DNA of 64,000 nt from Paenibacillus amylolyticus (GTDB lineage: Bacteria > Bacillota > Bacilli > Paenibacillales > Paenibacillaceae), in NCBI RefSeq assembly GCF_001570725.1, contig NZ_BCNV01000005.1:620001-684000 (forward strand). Reading direction: 5' to 3'. The stretch's first letter is position 1. Every line of letters starts with the position of its first letter. The notes beneath the pieces were generated by a model. The model was not told the origin of the DNA, made no database searches, and worked only from the letters and a program-made list of their open reading frames with translations. The translations under genes were made by a program, and so were the position numbers. This document shows, one piece after another, positions 1-8,625 of this stretch.

Positions 1-551
1 TTCAGGCCTAACAGATTGGTCTGTTCTGAGATTTCACGGATGAATGCGGCGACCTTGTTCACTTCACCTGAGTTCTGCACAGCCATGCGCGTATTGTCCA
101 AGATTTGCGTGGAGGAGGCCGTCAATTGCTCAGATTGAGCAGCTACTGTCTGTACCATATCGGTCAGTCTGCCGCTGATCCCGCCGATCAGCTCGGTGAA
201 GTGCTCCAGTTTTTCCTCATTCTGAAGGGAGAAGCCGATGGCAAGTGCGCCCGCGATATTTCCTTGCTCATCCCGAAGCGGAGTAGCTGCCGAGACAATG
301 GAGGTGCCATAAAATTTAGCATCAATGCGATTGGCTGAAGTCTCGCCATGTATCAGGGCTCGGCGGAGTGTGGGGTCATCAGGTGAGATGATATCTCCTG
401 CTTTGATACCCAGATCAAGCTCGTTGCTCGGAACATAATACCAGAACTTCTCGGTATCGGTTACTGCAATCATGATATCGTGTTCTTTCAGCATAATTTT
501 AAAATACGGGCTTGCTGCAACGAGTGCTTCAACAATGTTCAATAAGGTCAT
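1..551 (-). CDS. Soluble methyl-accepting chemotaxis protein, C-terminus cut by window edge
   Basis: A chemoreceptor that would signal to the CheA-CheW complex. About 183 residues are visible and the rest lies before base 1. No membrane segment or HAMP domain is seen. Roughly the first 110 residues look like a small PAS-like sensor ending near AGALAIGFS, followed by a helical region rich in Gln, Ser and Thr. The last visible residues, EISEQTNLLGLN, match the tip of the MCP signalling hairpin. AGGAG (552-556) abuts the ATG at 551 but lies nine bases before an in-frame TTG at 542, so the true start may be that TTG. The ligand is unknown. Confidence 0.85.
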   Translation of the reverse strand, partial: MTLLNIVEALVAASPYFKIMLKEHDIMIAVTDTEKFWYYVPSNELDLGIKAGDIISPDDPTLRRALIHGETSANRIDAKFYGTSIVSAATPLRDEQGNIAGALAIGFSLQNEEKLEHFTELIGGISGRLTDMVQTVAAQSEQLTASSTQILDNTRMAVQNSGEVNKVAAFIREISEQTNLLGL

Positions 552-574
552 CTCCTATGTGTGCATATCATCTA

Positions 575-593
575 GATGTATTGTATATACATC
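575..593. promoter_or_regulatory. Inverted repeat upstream of the soluble chemoreceptor
   Basis: GATGTAT and ATACATC flank a 5-base spacer about 25 bases before the start of the chemoreceptor. It could be an operator or simply an AT-rich promoter region. No known binding consensus was recognised. Confidence 0.3.
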
Positions 594-700
594 GTCAGAA
601 TTATCAGAATCTTGAAGACCCAACAAGGGCATAACGTATATTACTTTCATTTTTAACAAATGAAACAGCAGAATTGATAATTTTCAGAAAAATATGAAAA

Positions 701-743
701 AATAACGAAAAAGCAGACGAGAACGTGATGTTCTTGTCTGCTT
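701..743 (-). terminator. Intrinsic terminator for the moaA transcript
   Basis: Read leftward, a 14-bp stem with one mismatch (AAGCAGAC and GTCTGCTT at its outer ends) and a 5-base loop is followed by a T-rich stretch. It lies about 175 bases after the moaA stop. The bases between 744 and 916 hold nothing I recognise. Confidence 0.75.
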
Positions 744-916
744 CGGGTATTCACCTATTCCTTGTGACACGCTCCACTTCACGTTATGAATGCTGATTGA
801 CGTAAGGGTTCATCGCCCCAGTATTACCTCATTCGTTGTGTGCAGGGATGATCCTGACAGTAGAGATATATATCCGTACCCAGAAATACACTGTTGAGTT
901 ATATTGCGTACGGTTG

Positions 917-1918
917 CTATCCGCCAATCTGGGACATGCGCCGTACCGTCGGCGTGTGGGATTGCATTTTTTGTTCCAGAGCCAGAGCCATCTCATGGTT
1001 CTTTGGTTTCGTACCCAGCGCTTTAAGGAAAAGCGCAGCCATGGCATTTGGATCATCCACGAAGCGACGAACATTATACTCATCCGACCAGTACAGGCAG
1101 GCTTTGATATGTCCGTCAGCGGTCAGCCGAAGTCGATTGCAATTGTCACAGAAGTGATCGCTCACGGGATGAATCAATCCGAAAGTGCCTTCGGAGCCTA
1201 CAATTTTCATATTACGTGAGGGGCCATTCCCCGCAGGGCCTGTTGTATTCTCAACCGCCCAACCCGCTTCAGTGCATACATCTGTGACGGCTTCCAGTGG
1301 CAAATAGGATTTGCGCCACGAATCCGATGCCTGTCCAATCGGCATATATTCAATGAAACGCACATGAAGAGGCTGATCGATGGTCATTGCAATAAAATCC
1401 TTGATCTCATCATCGTTGATACCCTTCATCAGTACGACATTCAGCTTGATCGGAGCAAGGCCAGCGGCAGTTGCAGCTTCAATGCCTTTCAGTACCTTGT
1501 TCACATCTCCGCCGCGAGTAATCATGGAGAAGCGATCAGCCCGCAGTGAATCCAGACTGATGTTAATTCGGTTCAATCCCGCGTCTTTCAATGCCTGAGC
1601 TTGCTTATCTAGTAGAAGAGCGTTGGTTGTGAGTGCAATATCGTCAATCCCGTCGATCGCCGAGATCATGCCGACGAGCTTGTGCAGATCCTTGCGCACC
1701 AGCGGTTCGCCCCCAGTGAGCCGAACTTTACGCATACCCATCGGAGCAAGCACCTTCAGCACCTGTGCGATCTCTTCGTAGCTCATAATCTCATCATGTG
1801 GAGCAAACTCCATACCCTCTGCAGGCATGCAATACACACAGCGTAAATTACAGCGGTCCGTAACAGAAATACGGATGTAGTCATGTATCCGGCCAAATGA
1901 ATCCTGAAGCAGTTCCAT
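917..1918 (-). CDS. moaA: GTP 3',8-cyclase MoaA (molybdenum cofactor biosynthesis)
   Basis: Radical SAM enzyme for the first step of molybdenum cofactor synthesis, the conversion of GTP to 3',8-cyclo-GTP, in the cytoplasm. The protein has 333 residues, normal for the family. The SAM cluster motif CNLRCVYC is at residues 23-30. A second cluster has Cys spaced as CDNCNR followed by KAC near residue 270. The chain ends in the Gly-Gly tail that MoaA needs for activity. AAAGGG lies eight bases before the ATG at 1918; an upstream in-frame GTG at 1927 overlaps that site and is less likely. No other moa gene lies in the window. Confidence 0.95.
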   Translation of the reverse strand: MELLQDSFGRIHDYIRISVTDRCNLRCVYCMPAEGMEFAPHDEIMSYEEIAQVLKVLAPMGMRKVRLTGGEPLVRKDLHKLVGMISAIDGIDDIALTTNALLLDKQAQALKDAGLNRINISLDSLRADRFSMITRGGDVNKVLKGIEAATAAGLAPIKLNVVLMKGINDDEIKDFIAMTIDQPLHVRFIEYMPIGQASDSWRKSYLPLEAVTDVCTEAGWAVENTTGPAGNGPSRNMKIVGSEGTFGLIHPVSDHFCDNCNRLRLTADGHIKACLYWSDEYNVRRFVDDPNAMAALFLKALGTKPKNHEMALALEQKMQSHTPTVRRMSQIGG

Positions 1919-2037
1919 GCAGACCACCCTTTCATCGGTTCAGATTGGAAATCTTCTATTATAAATGATACGACAATTTCAAAAGGAACAGTTGCATCAA
2001 ATTTTAGCTATTTCTCCAATCCGCGTCAACGATGACG

Positions 2038-4263
2038 TCAGATGACAGCATTTTTGGCGGGGTGATTCAGATGGAATTGTCCCACGAGTTGTTGCAGAAA
2101 GACCGTAATGGCTTCCACATTATGCGAAGAATGCTGAACCTGTAACATATCACGGATCAGCTCCATCATCTCTGCTTCTACCTCAGCGGAAGTCGCCCGA
2201 TTTTGATGGCTGATTGCAGCAATATTCTCCATCAGCATGACCACCTGATCCACGACTTGCGTGCGCTCAGGTTCTTCAGCGGTAGCATTTTGCAGAAGTT
2301 GCGAAGCGGCCTGAACCAGTGTCGTTCCTTCAGCCAGCACCTGATCTCCCTCTGTGATTAATTGGGACGCCGCTCCTGCTGCAGTTGAGATTCGGTCCAG
2401 AATCTGATGGATATTTTCAGTGGAAGAGCGGGATAAGTCGGCCAGCTTACGGATTTCACCCGCCACGACCGAGAACCCTTGGCCATGTTCGCCCACGCGT
2501 GCAGCTTCAATGGTAGCATTCAGAGCGAGCAGGTTGGTCTGAGCTGAAATTTCATCAATGACAGCCAGTGCACGGTAAATCTCTTTCATCGTGTCCATGA
2601 AGGACAGGATGGTACGGTTGGTATCGGACACCGCTCCGGAGATTTGGGTCATTTTGTCGCCGATTCGTTCCACTTCCTGTTGAGCCACGCTGATCTGTTC
2701 GGTAGCAGAGGTCTCCAGTTGTTGCAGCGTTATGCGCATGTGATCGGCAGCGATCTTGGCCTGATCGAGATCTTCCAGTTGGGTGCGAATGGCCTGAATC
2801 ATCGAACCCAGCTTGTAGTTCACACGTTCAGTCGTACCCTGGGTTGTCTCTGTTGAGGTTCGCATCTGATACTGGTTGTCCATAACGTCTACCGTGGCAA
2901 GTTGTACTTTCAGCATAATGCCTTCCAGAGAATCAATCATGTTATTGATCCACTTCGCCAGTTCACCTGATTCGTCTTGGGCAAAATCAGACGTGTTCAG
3001 GCGCTGAGTCAGATCACCTTTTCCTTCGGCATTGATTCGAATAAATCGGCTGATGCGGCGCAAGTCATCATGAACCCGTCGATAGTGGCTGCGATGCAGC
3101 TGTAATGCAGTGAAGAATCCAAACAGCACATTAAAAGCCGCCATTGCTGCCGCACTCCATCCACTGCCAGTAAGGGCATAGACAAGGGCCGCTCCTGCAA
3201 CGCCTGACAAGAGCGTGAAGAGACTGTGTTGCTTGAACTGACGCCAGCCGATGCTCCGTATCCGGTATACTTCCTCCAGATCCCCCTCACACATCATGCC
3301 CCAACGATCAGGACAGTGTGGCAACTGAAAGGTAATGCCTTTGCCAATGACAGAGATATGGCGGTAATCCGAGTAGCCGGGAAAGGCAACGAACAGATTA
3401 GAGCCATTCTGAATGGTGTTCGCTACTCCGGGGTGTAGCTGGCCAGTCGATGGATCGGTGAACATGAGCTCCAGCTCCGTATGCTCCTTAACGGAAACGA
3501 TACCCCATTCGGTGGTGACACCATCTTTCAAATTTTCCCCATGTGTAAATGTACGATCCTCGAAGCGGCTTCGGGACAAGGCGGTGCCGGGCTGCAGATG
3601 GGGCCGTAATTTTGACTCAGCCATAAAGAGATAGTTGTCACCAGAATCGGGATAGATATGGCCTGATTCACGTTGAATCAGGTCACCCAGGACATCTCCG
3701 GGAACACGGCTGCATAATGAACCAACATATCGACCTTCCTGTAGAATGGGGTTGATAAACAGCAAGGTGACATCATCGTGAAAAGCGGACGAGCGTGGTC
3801 CAATATCCAACGTCAGTGGATCGGAATAAGGGCCATACAAACACTTTTTCCCATGAATATCTGCTCGGGAGTAATTCAATCCTGGTCCAATCAAAGCTTC
3901 GTAATCTGCATAGATCTGTCCAATATGTTTCTTATATGTAGAGAATACCACCTGATTCTGTTCGTTCAGCATAAATAGCTCCGTACTATCAACGGCTCGA
4001 ATATAACTGGATTGAAACCATGTATCTAGTTTACTTATATGAGATGAACCTGGCAGTACATCTTGTGGTCGAACGGACTGTATTTGATGAAGCAAACGAT
4101 CCAGGTGATTCCATTGTTCATCTGCCCAGTCCATCATGAGCTGCCGTCTCGTTTCGGCAATCCCCTCAAAAATCTGTTCCACATCTTCCTTCATATGTGC
4201 GTTCAACCGATACGATCGCCACAGCGGCAATCCTTTTCTCCATCCCAGCCAATCAAACATCAT
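2038..4263 (-). CDS. Methyl-accepting chemotaxis protein with N-terminal cytoplasmic-type sensor
   Basis: A chemoreceptor of 741 residues. The order is unusual. About 345 hydrophilic residues come first and look like a CACHE/PAS-type sensor (for example VTLLFINPIL and GRYVGSLCS). Two close hydrophobic segments follow at about 346-364 and 369-388. A HAMP-like linker then leads to a long coiled coil. The signalling tip AQTNLLALNATIEAARVGEH is present near residue 570. With no membrane segment before the sensor, the sensor should sit in the cytoplasm and the protein be tethered by a membrane hairpin. The exact start is uncertain: ATG at 4263 or 4260, behind GGGGTGG. The ligand is unknown. Confidence 0.88.
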   Translation of the reverse strand: MMFDWLGWRKGLPLWRSYRLNAHMKEDVEQIFEGIAETRRQLMMDWADEQWNHLDRLLHQIQSVRPQDVLPGSSHISKLDTWFQSSYIRAVDSTELFMLNEQNQVVFSTYKKHIGQIYADYEALIGPGLNYSRADIHGKKCLYGPYSDPLTLDIGPRSSAFHDDVTLLFINPILQEGRYVGSLCSRVPGDVLGDLIQRESGHIYPDSGDNYLFMAESKLRPHLQPGTALSRSRFEDRTFTHGENLKDGVTTEWGIVSVKEHTELELMFTDPSTGQLHPGVANTIQNGSNLFVAFPGYSDYRHISVIGKGITFQLPHCPDRWGMMCEGDLEEVYRIRSIGWRQFKQHSLFTLLSGVAGAALVYALTGSGWSAAAMAAFNVLFGFFTALQLHRSHYRRVHDDLRRISRFIRINAEGKGDLTQRLNTSDFAQDESGELAKWINNMIDSLEGIMLKVQLATVDVMDNQYQMRTSTETTQGTTERVNYKLGSMIQAIRTQLEDLDQAKIAADHMRITLQQLETSATEQISVAQQEVERIGDKMTQISGAVSDTNRTILSFMDTMKEIYRALAVIDEISAQTNLLALNATIEAARVGEHGQGFSVVAGEIRKLADLSRSSTENIHQILDRISTAAGAASQLITEGDQVLAEGTTLVQAASQLLQNATAEEPERTQVVDQVVMLMENIAAISHQNRATSAEVEAEMMELIRDMLQVQHSSHNVEAITVFLQQLVGQFHLNHPAKNAVI

Positions 4264-4743
4264 GACCACCCCGATTTCTGGATTAGAAAGCTTTGTTCTA
4301 CTGATCTTTGGACACTCCTGCGTAGTGGTTGATCCGGAAGAATGGTACCGCCTTCATCATTCAAGAGCCGTGACTCACGTAGTGGTGGAAGTCCTTGTAC
4401 GTCTATTCAATCTTTATACAAGAAAACGAACAAGAATACGAGGGCATATGTCATATTTTCCGAATATTTATTCAATAAATACAAATGATCGTGCGTTTGT
4501 TGTTAGGTGAAATTTATGTTAGCTATCTATCAAGGAAACTCACATGGATGTCTCTGAGAATCCATCTCATTTTACATTGTGTAACATAAACAGGCCCATA
4601 CTCAAAACACACTGTATAATGTAATCCCCGCCCAAAGCGATATAGTATTATCTAACAAGCAAAACCTGTTACGTTCGTGTATATAAACCTCCCATTCAGC
4701 CTTGGTGTGCAATGAAAACAACTTCCCACAAAGGAGAATGCCC
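4264..4743. other. Intergenic region between chemoreceptor and importer operon
   Basis: No gene is seen in these 480 bases. A TATAAT at 4615-4620 could be the -10 of the rightward importer operon, but no good -35 stands 16-18 bases before it. ATGGAT (4544-4549) and ATCCAT (4560-4565) form a weak inverted repeat. No riboswitch was recognised. Confidence 0.4.
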
Positions 4744-5568
4744 ATGTCCTCCATATCCTCAGCTACAGTCCCCGAAGCCTGTCATATTGATGTTGATCAT
4801 GTGTCCGTTGTCTTTGGTACAGGGTCACAACAAGTCACTGCCTTGTCGGATGTTACATTCCAGATCCAGTCTAATGAGTTTGTCTCTCTGCTGGGTCCTT
4901 CCGGCTGTGGCAAGTCGACCTTGCTCCGGCTGGTAGGTGATCTACTTCAGCCCACCTCAGGCACCGTTCGAATTGCAGGCCAAGAGCCTGAGCGGGCTCG
5001 GCTACAGCGGCAGTTCGGCATCGTCTTCCAGACACCTGCTTTGTTCGATTGGCGCACCGTTCGTCACAATGTGGAATTGCCCTTGGAGCTGCTGGGTACC
5101 CGCCGTAAGGAGTGCCGCCGCATTAGCAGTGAACTGCTTGAAATGGTGGGGCTCACCCGCTTCGCCGACCATTATCCATGGCAGCTCAGTGGAGGGATGC
5201 AGCAACGAGTATCCATTGCACGTGCCCTTGCACTTGATCCGCCATTGCTGCTCATGGATGAACCCTTTTCGGCCCTGGACGAATTCACCAAAGAAAAACT
5301 TCAATTGGAGCTGCTTGAGATCAAGCGCTCAACAGGCAAGACCTTCCTCTTTGTCACACATAGCATCCCCGAAGCCGTATTTCTGTCCGACCGAATCATT
5401 GTGCTCTCGGCGCATCCAGGGCAGGTGCATTCCATTCATTCCGTCAACCTGCCTTCCGAACGTCATAGTGAACTGAGAGAAACGGAAGCTTTCTACCACA
5501 TGATTACGACCATCCGCAACTGCTTCTACGAGGAGCGTGATGAATCTCATGTCCCTGCGATTCTTTAA
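4744..5568 (+). CDS. ABC transporter ATP-binding protein (nitrate/sulfonate/pyrimidine-type importer)
   Basis: The ATPase of an importer whose permeases and binding protein follow directly. The 274-residue protein shows Walker A GPSGCGKST, the signature LSGGMQQRVSIARAL, and Walker B LLLMDEPF followed by SALDE. It belongs to the SsuB/TauB/ThiZ group that pairs with NMT1-type binding proteins. AAGGAG ends seven bases before ATG 4744; an in-frame ATG six bases upstream is too close to that site. The 3' end overlaps the next gene by 29 bases, indicating translational coupling. The downstream genes point to a pyrimidine or a related ureide or hydantoin as substrate, but that is inference. Confidence 0.9.
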   Translation: MSSISSATVPEACHIDVDHVSVVFGTGSQQVTALSDVTFQIQSNEFVSLLGPSGCGKSTLLRLVGDLLQPTSGTVRIAGQEPERARLQRQFGIVFQTPALFDWRTVRHNVELPLELLGTRRKECRRISSELLEMVGLTRFADHYPWQLSGGMQQRVSIARALALDPPLLLMDEPFSALDEFTKEKLQLELLEIKRSTGKTFLFVTHSIPEAVFLSDRIIVLSAHPGQVHSIHSVNLPSERHSELRETEAFYHMITTIRNCFYEERDESHVPAIL

Positions 5569-6361
5569 ACCGGGTTATCGTTCCTGGGTTGTCATTTGGA
5601 TTATAGCGGTATTGGTACTGTGGGAAGCAGCCGCCTGGATGCTCCAATTGTTCCTGTCACCTCAACAGGCGGCATCCCGCCTTCCTTATCTGCACGATGT
5701 CCTTACTGCCTTGTTTCGCTACTCGGGTACGCTGGCAGAGCAGGGGGCTGTCACCTTTGGCAATGCAGCCATCGGTTTTGCAGGGGGAACGCTGCTGGGT
5801 TTGGGCCTGGCTCTACTCATGAGCGGTGCCGTCTGGCTGGAGCGCACGTTATCGCCATATGTTGTCTCCTCACAGATGGTTCCGGTTATTGGTCTCGCAC
5901 CAATCGTGTACGGCATCATCCACAACGCGGAGTGGGCGCGGATTGTTATGGCCGCGTATGTCACTTTCTTCCCGATCATTATCCATACGTTAAAAGGATT
6001 GAAAAGTGCAGCACCAGAGCACCTGGAGTTGATGCGTTCCTGTGGTGCTTCACTGACTGCGCGATATATCAAATGTCTGCTTCCCTCAGCACTACCGGGA
6101 CTATTTTCTGGTATGAAAATAGCTGCTCCGCTCGCAGTGACTTCCTCCATCGTTGTGGAATTGATGGGCGCTCCCGACGGACTCGGCGTCCTGATGGTCA
6201 GTTCGTTATATTACGGTCATGCCCAAGTTGGCATGTTCTGGGCCACCATCATGCTTAGCATTGGCATTGGCTTGATCTCGTATCTGGTCATCAGTCTGGC
6301 TGAGCGTTGGCTAACCCCCTGGCAGCCTGAATTCAGGGCCAAAGGAGGTGATGCCACATGA
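5540..6361 (+). CDS. ABC transporter permease 1 (BPD transport family)
   Basis: Membrane subunit of the importer, 273 residues, with about six hydrophobic segments. The first is near residues 14-34. The cytoplasmic EAA-type loop (LELMRSCGASLTARYIKCL then LPSALPGLFSGMKIA) contacts the ATPase. The start is set by AGGAG four bases before ATG 5540, inside the end of the ATPase gene. The stop overlaps the start of the second permease as ATGA. Two permease genes imply a heterodimeric channel, as in ThiX/RibXY-like systems. Confidence 0.88.
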   Translation: MNLMSLRFFKPGYRSWVVIWIIAVLVLWEAAAWMLQLFLSPQQAASRLPYLHDVLTALFRYSGTLAEQGAVTFGNAAIGFAGGTLLGLGLALLMSGAVWLERTLSPYVVSSQMVPVIGLAPIVYGIIHNAEWARIVMAAYVTFFPIIIHTLKGLKSAAPEHLELMRSCGASLTARYIKCLLPSALPGLFSGMKIAAPLAVTSSIVVELMGAPDGLGVLMVSSLYYGHAQVGMFWATIMLSIGIGLISYLVISLAERWLTPWQPEFRAKGGDAT

Positions 6362-7296
6362 GTGAAGGTAGAGTTTTGCAACGGAAGCGTGATGAAGGTG
6401 TGGCAATTGCTGCTGTAACTGGAACAGCTGCGCCCCTCACGGGTTCACAGATGACATCTGCTTCCGGATCGGAAATTCATGGACAACAGGGACAAACCGA
6501 AAAGGCCAGATCGGGCACCGGCGTTCGCGGGCGCTCGATTGTACTGAGCATGCTTCCTTGGGGTGCAGGCGTGATGTTTCTCGCTCTCTGGCAGCTCAGG
6601 TTGTTTCATTGGATATTCTCGCTGGAAAGCTACCAACTGCCTGTGCCTTCTGCGATTGCGATATCCATTCAGGAAAATGCCAATATGCTCTTTCGATATG
6701 CGATGTACAGCGGAACCGAAATGTTGGGTGGCTTCCTGCTCGGTTCCCTGTTGGGTGCTCTAGCGGCAGCGGGCGCATCATTCTTCCCAACAAGCGGCAG
6801 GGCGGCGGTTACGGTTTTGTCGGCACTGAACGCAGTTCCGATTGTGGCCCTTGCCCCGATTATGAACAATTGGTTCGGTGACGGGATCTGGTCCCGTATT
6901 GCAGTAGTCACGGTGATTACGATGGCAGCGATGGCTGTCAGCCTCTTTAAAGGGCTGACTTCCATCCAGCCGCAGTACAGTGATCTGTTGAGTGGCCTTG
7001 CCGCGAGTAGGATGCAGTTTTTTTGGAAGCTGAGACTGCCTCATGCCCTGCCTTTCCTCTTTGCCGGTCTGAAAATCAATATGTCGACTAGTATTATCGG
7101 GGCCATTGTGGGTGAATTTTTCATCGCCTCCCAGGGGCTCGGGTACTTGCTCTCGGATCAGATCCGACTGGCGAACATGCCCTTGGCCTGGTCCTGTATT
7201 GTCATCGCCGCCGCGCTCGGTATTGTGCTGTATGAAGCGGTTGTTCTGGCAGAAAAGCGAATCATTCCGTGGAATCGTGTACGCACAGATCACTAA
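6358..7296 (+). CDS. ABC transporter permease 2 (BPD transport family)
   Basis: Second membrane subunit, 312 residues. It carries an N-terminal extension of about 60 polar residues (rich in Gly, Ser, Thr, Gln) that the first permease lacks; the first membrane segment begins near residue 63. The EAA loop reads LLSGLAASRMQFFWKLRLPH then ALPFLFAGLKI. A strong AAAGGAGGTG lies upstream, inside the previous gene, and supports ATG 6358. The role of the extension is unknown. Confidence 0.88.
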   Translation: MSEGRVLQRKRDEGVAIAAVTGTAAPLTGSQMTSASGSEIHGQQGQTEKARSGTGVRGRSIVLSMLPWGAGVMFLALWQLRLFHWIFSLESYQLPVPSAIAISIQENANMLFRYAMYSGTEMLGGFLLGSLLGALAAAGASFFPTSGRAAVTVLSALNAVPIVALAPIMNNWFGDGIWSRIAVVTVITMAAMAVSLFKGLTSIQPQYSDLLSGLAASRMQFFWKLRLPHALPFLFAGLKINMSTSIIGAIVGEFFIASQGLGYLLSDQIRLANMPLAWSCIVIAAALGIVLYEAVVLAEKRIIPWNRVRTDH

Positions 7297-7395
7297 CGTA
7301 CATCAGGGTATCAACCATAGATTGATAGGGCTGGTGAGTAGAGCCTCACACTACCTGATTGAAAAATCGTATATACACAGGGGGTTGTTCTGTAC

Positions 7396-8460
7396 ATGTA
7401 CAAAACGTTGAAGCCGGGTTTGCTGGTGTTGGTCCTGTTGGTTGTTACGATGCTGAGCGCATGTTCTACGAAGTCCGAGCCGTCGGCTGAGCCTGTCGCT
7501 GCGAGTTCAGGAGGGTCGGGAGAAGCAGATAAACCCTTAACCAAAGTTAAAATTCAGCTGAAATGGGTGCCGCAGGCGCAGTTTGCCGGGATCTATGCAG
7601 CGAAGGAAAAAGGTTTTTTTGCAGATGAAGGCATTGATGCCGAGATTATTCCGGGTGGTCCGGATATCGTGATTGAGCAGCAGGTGGTCAATGGCGCGGC
7701 CGATGTGGGGATCACAGGAGTAGATAGTCTGCTGGTCAGCCGGGACAACGGTCTGCCGCTCGTCTCGCTCGCCCAAATCTCACAAAAGAGTAGCTATCGC
7801 TTGATCGCCAAGAAGTCTCTAGGCATTACTGATCCGGCTCAGATGAAAGGTAAGAAGGTCAGTACCTGGTTCGGCAGTCAGCAGTTTCAGGTGCTCGCGT
7901 TCATGGAGAAGAATGGCCTAGATCCGAAGAAAGATATTGAATTGGTGAAGCAGGGATTCACAATGGATCAGTTTTTCAACGATCAGGTAGATGTGGCGAC
8001 GGCGACGATCTATAACGAATATCACGTGGTACTGGAAAGTGGAACGAAAGAATCCGATCTGGATGTGTTCAACATTGAAGATGCCGGTGTTGGCATGCTG
8101 GAGGATACGCTGATTGCCAAGAAGGATTGGGTAGACAGCAACCGTGAGCTTGCGGTCAAAGTGACCCGTGCCATTTTGAAAGGCTGGAATTACGCCATCG
8201 ACAATCAAAATGAGACAGTGGATATCGTGATGAGTAATGTGACGGATGGGAGCACCACCCGCGAGCATCAGGTAACGATGCTGGAAGAGATTGCGAAGCT
8301 GATTCGCCCGGAAGGGTTTACGGAGCAGCAAGTCGGTAGTTTTGTGGATGAGTCATTTGCCCGAACTGCAGATATTGCACTGAATTATGGGCTGATCAAA
8401 AAAGCTGCCGATCTGGATGAAGCGCTGGAGAAAATTATCTATGAAGAAGCGGTGAAATAA
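7396..8460 (+). CDS. NMT1/THI5-like substrate-binding lipoprotein
   Basis: Extracellular binding component of the importer, 354 residues. A signal peptide with a lipobox LSAC places the lipidated Cys at residue 23. A short Ser/Gly/Ala/Pro linker is followed by the NMT1 fold, starting KIQLKWVPQAQFAGIYAAKE, a pattern seen in binding proteins for thiamine-precursor pyrimidines and riboflavin. The 99-base gap before it has only weak structure. The family binds planar heterocycles, and the operon encodes dihydropyrimidine breakdown, so uracil, thymine or their reduced forms are reasonable ligands; this is inference. Confidence 0.9.
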   Translation: MYKTLKPGLLVLVLLVVTMLSACSTKSEPSAEPVAASSGGSGEADKPLTKVKIQLKWVPQAQFAGIYAAKEKGFFADEGIDAEIIPGGPDIVIEQQVVNGAADVGITGVDSLLVSRDNGLPLVSLAQISQKSSYRLIAKKSLGITDPAQMKGKKVSTWFGSQQFQVLAFMEKNGLDPKKDIELVKQGFTMDQFFNDQVDVATATIYNEYHVVLESGTKESDLDVFNIEDAGVGMLEDTLIAKKDWVDSNRELAVKVTRAILKGWNYAIDNQNETVDIVMSNVTDGSTTREHQVTMLEEIAKLIRPEGFTEQQVGSFVDESFARTADIALNYGLIKKAADLDEALEKIIYEEAVK

Positions 8461-8473
8461 GCGTGGACCAACA

Positions 8474-8590
8474 TTTACACGAGAACGAAGAGTGCAGAAC
8501 CAATCTGAAGAAGCGAAGCGTGCGCTAAAAGCTTTCTGAAAGAAAGCTGCATCGGAAGATGGTACTGCAATCGGAGTGGGCAAGTGTAAA
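8474..8590 (+). repeat. Dispersed palindromic intergenic element, copy A
   Basis: Bounded by TTTACACGA at the left and GTGTAAA at the right. It shares AATCTGAAGAAGCGAAGCG and CGGAAGATGGT with copies at 14094, 51880 and 53365. Inside is a perfect hairpin AGCTTTCT-gaa-AGAAAGCT, also found in the 51880 copy. It fills the gap between the binding-protein gene and the aminotransferase. Confidence 0.75.
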
Positions 8591-8625
8591 GCATATTGGA
8601 TCAGCTTATAGAAGGAGGATGACGA

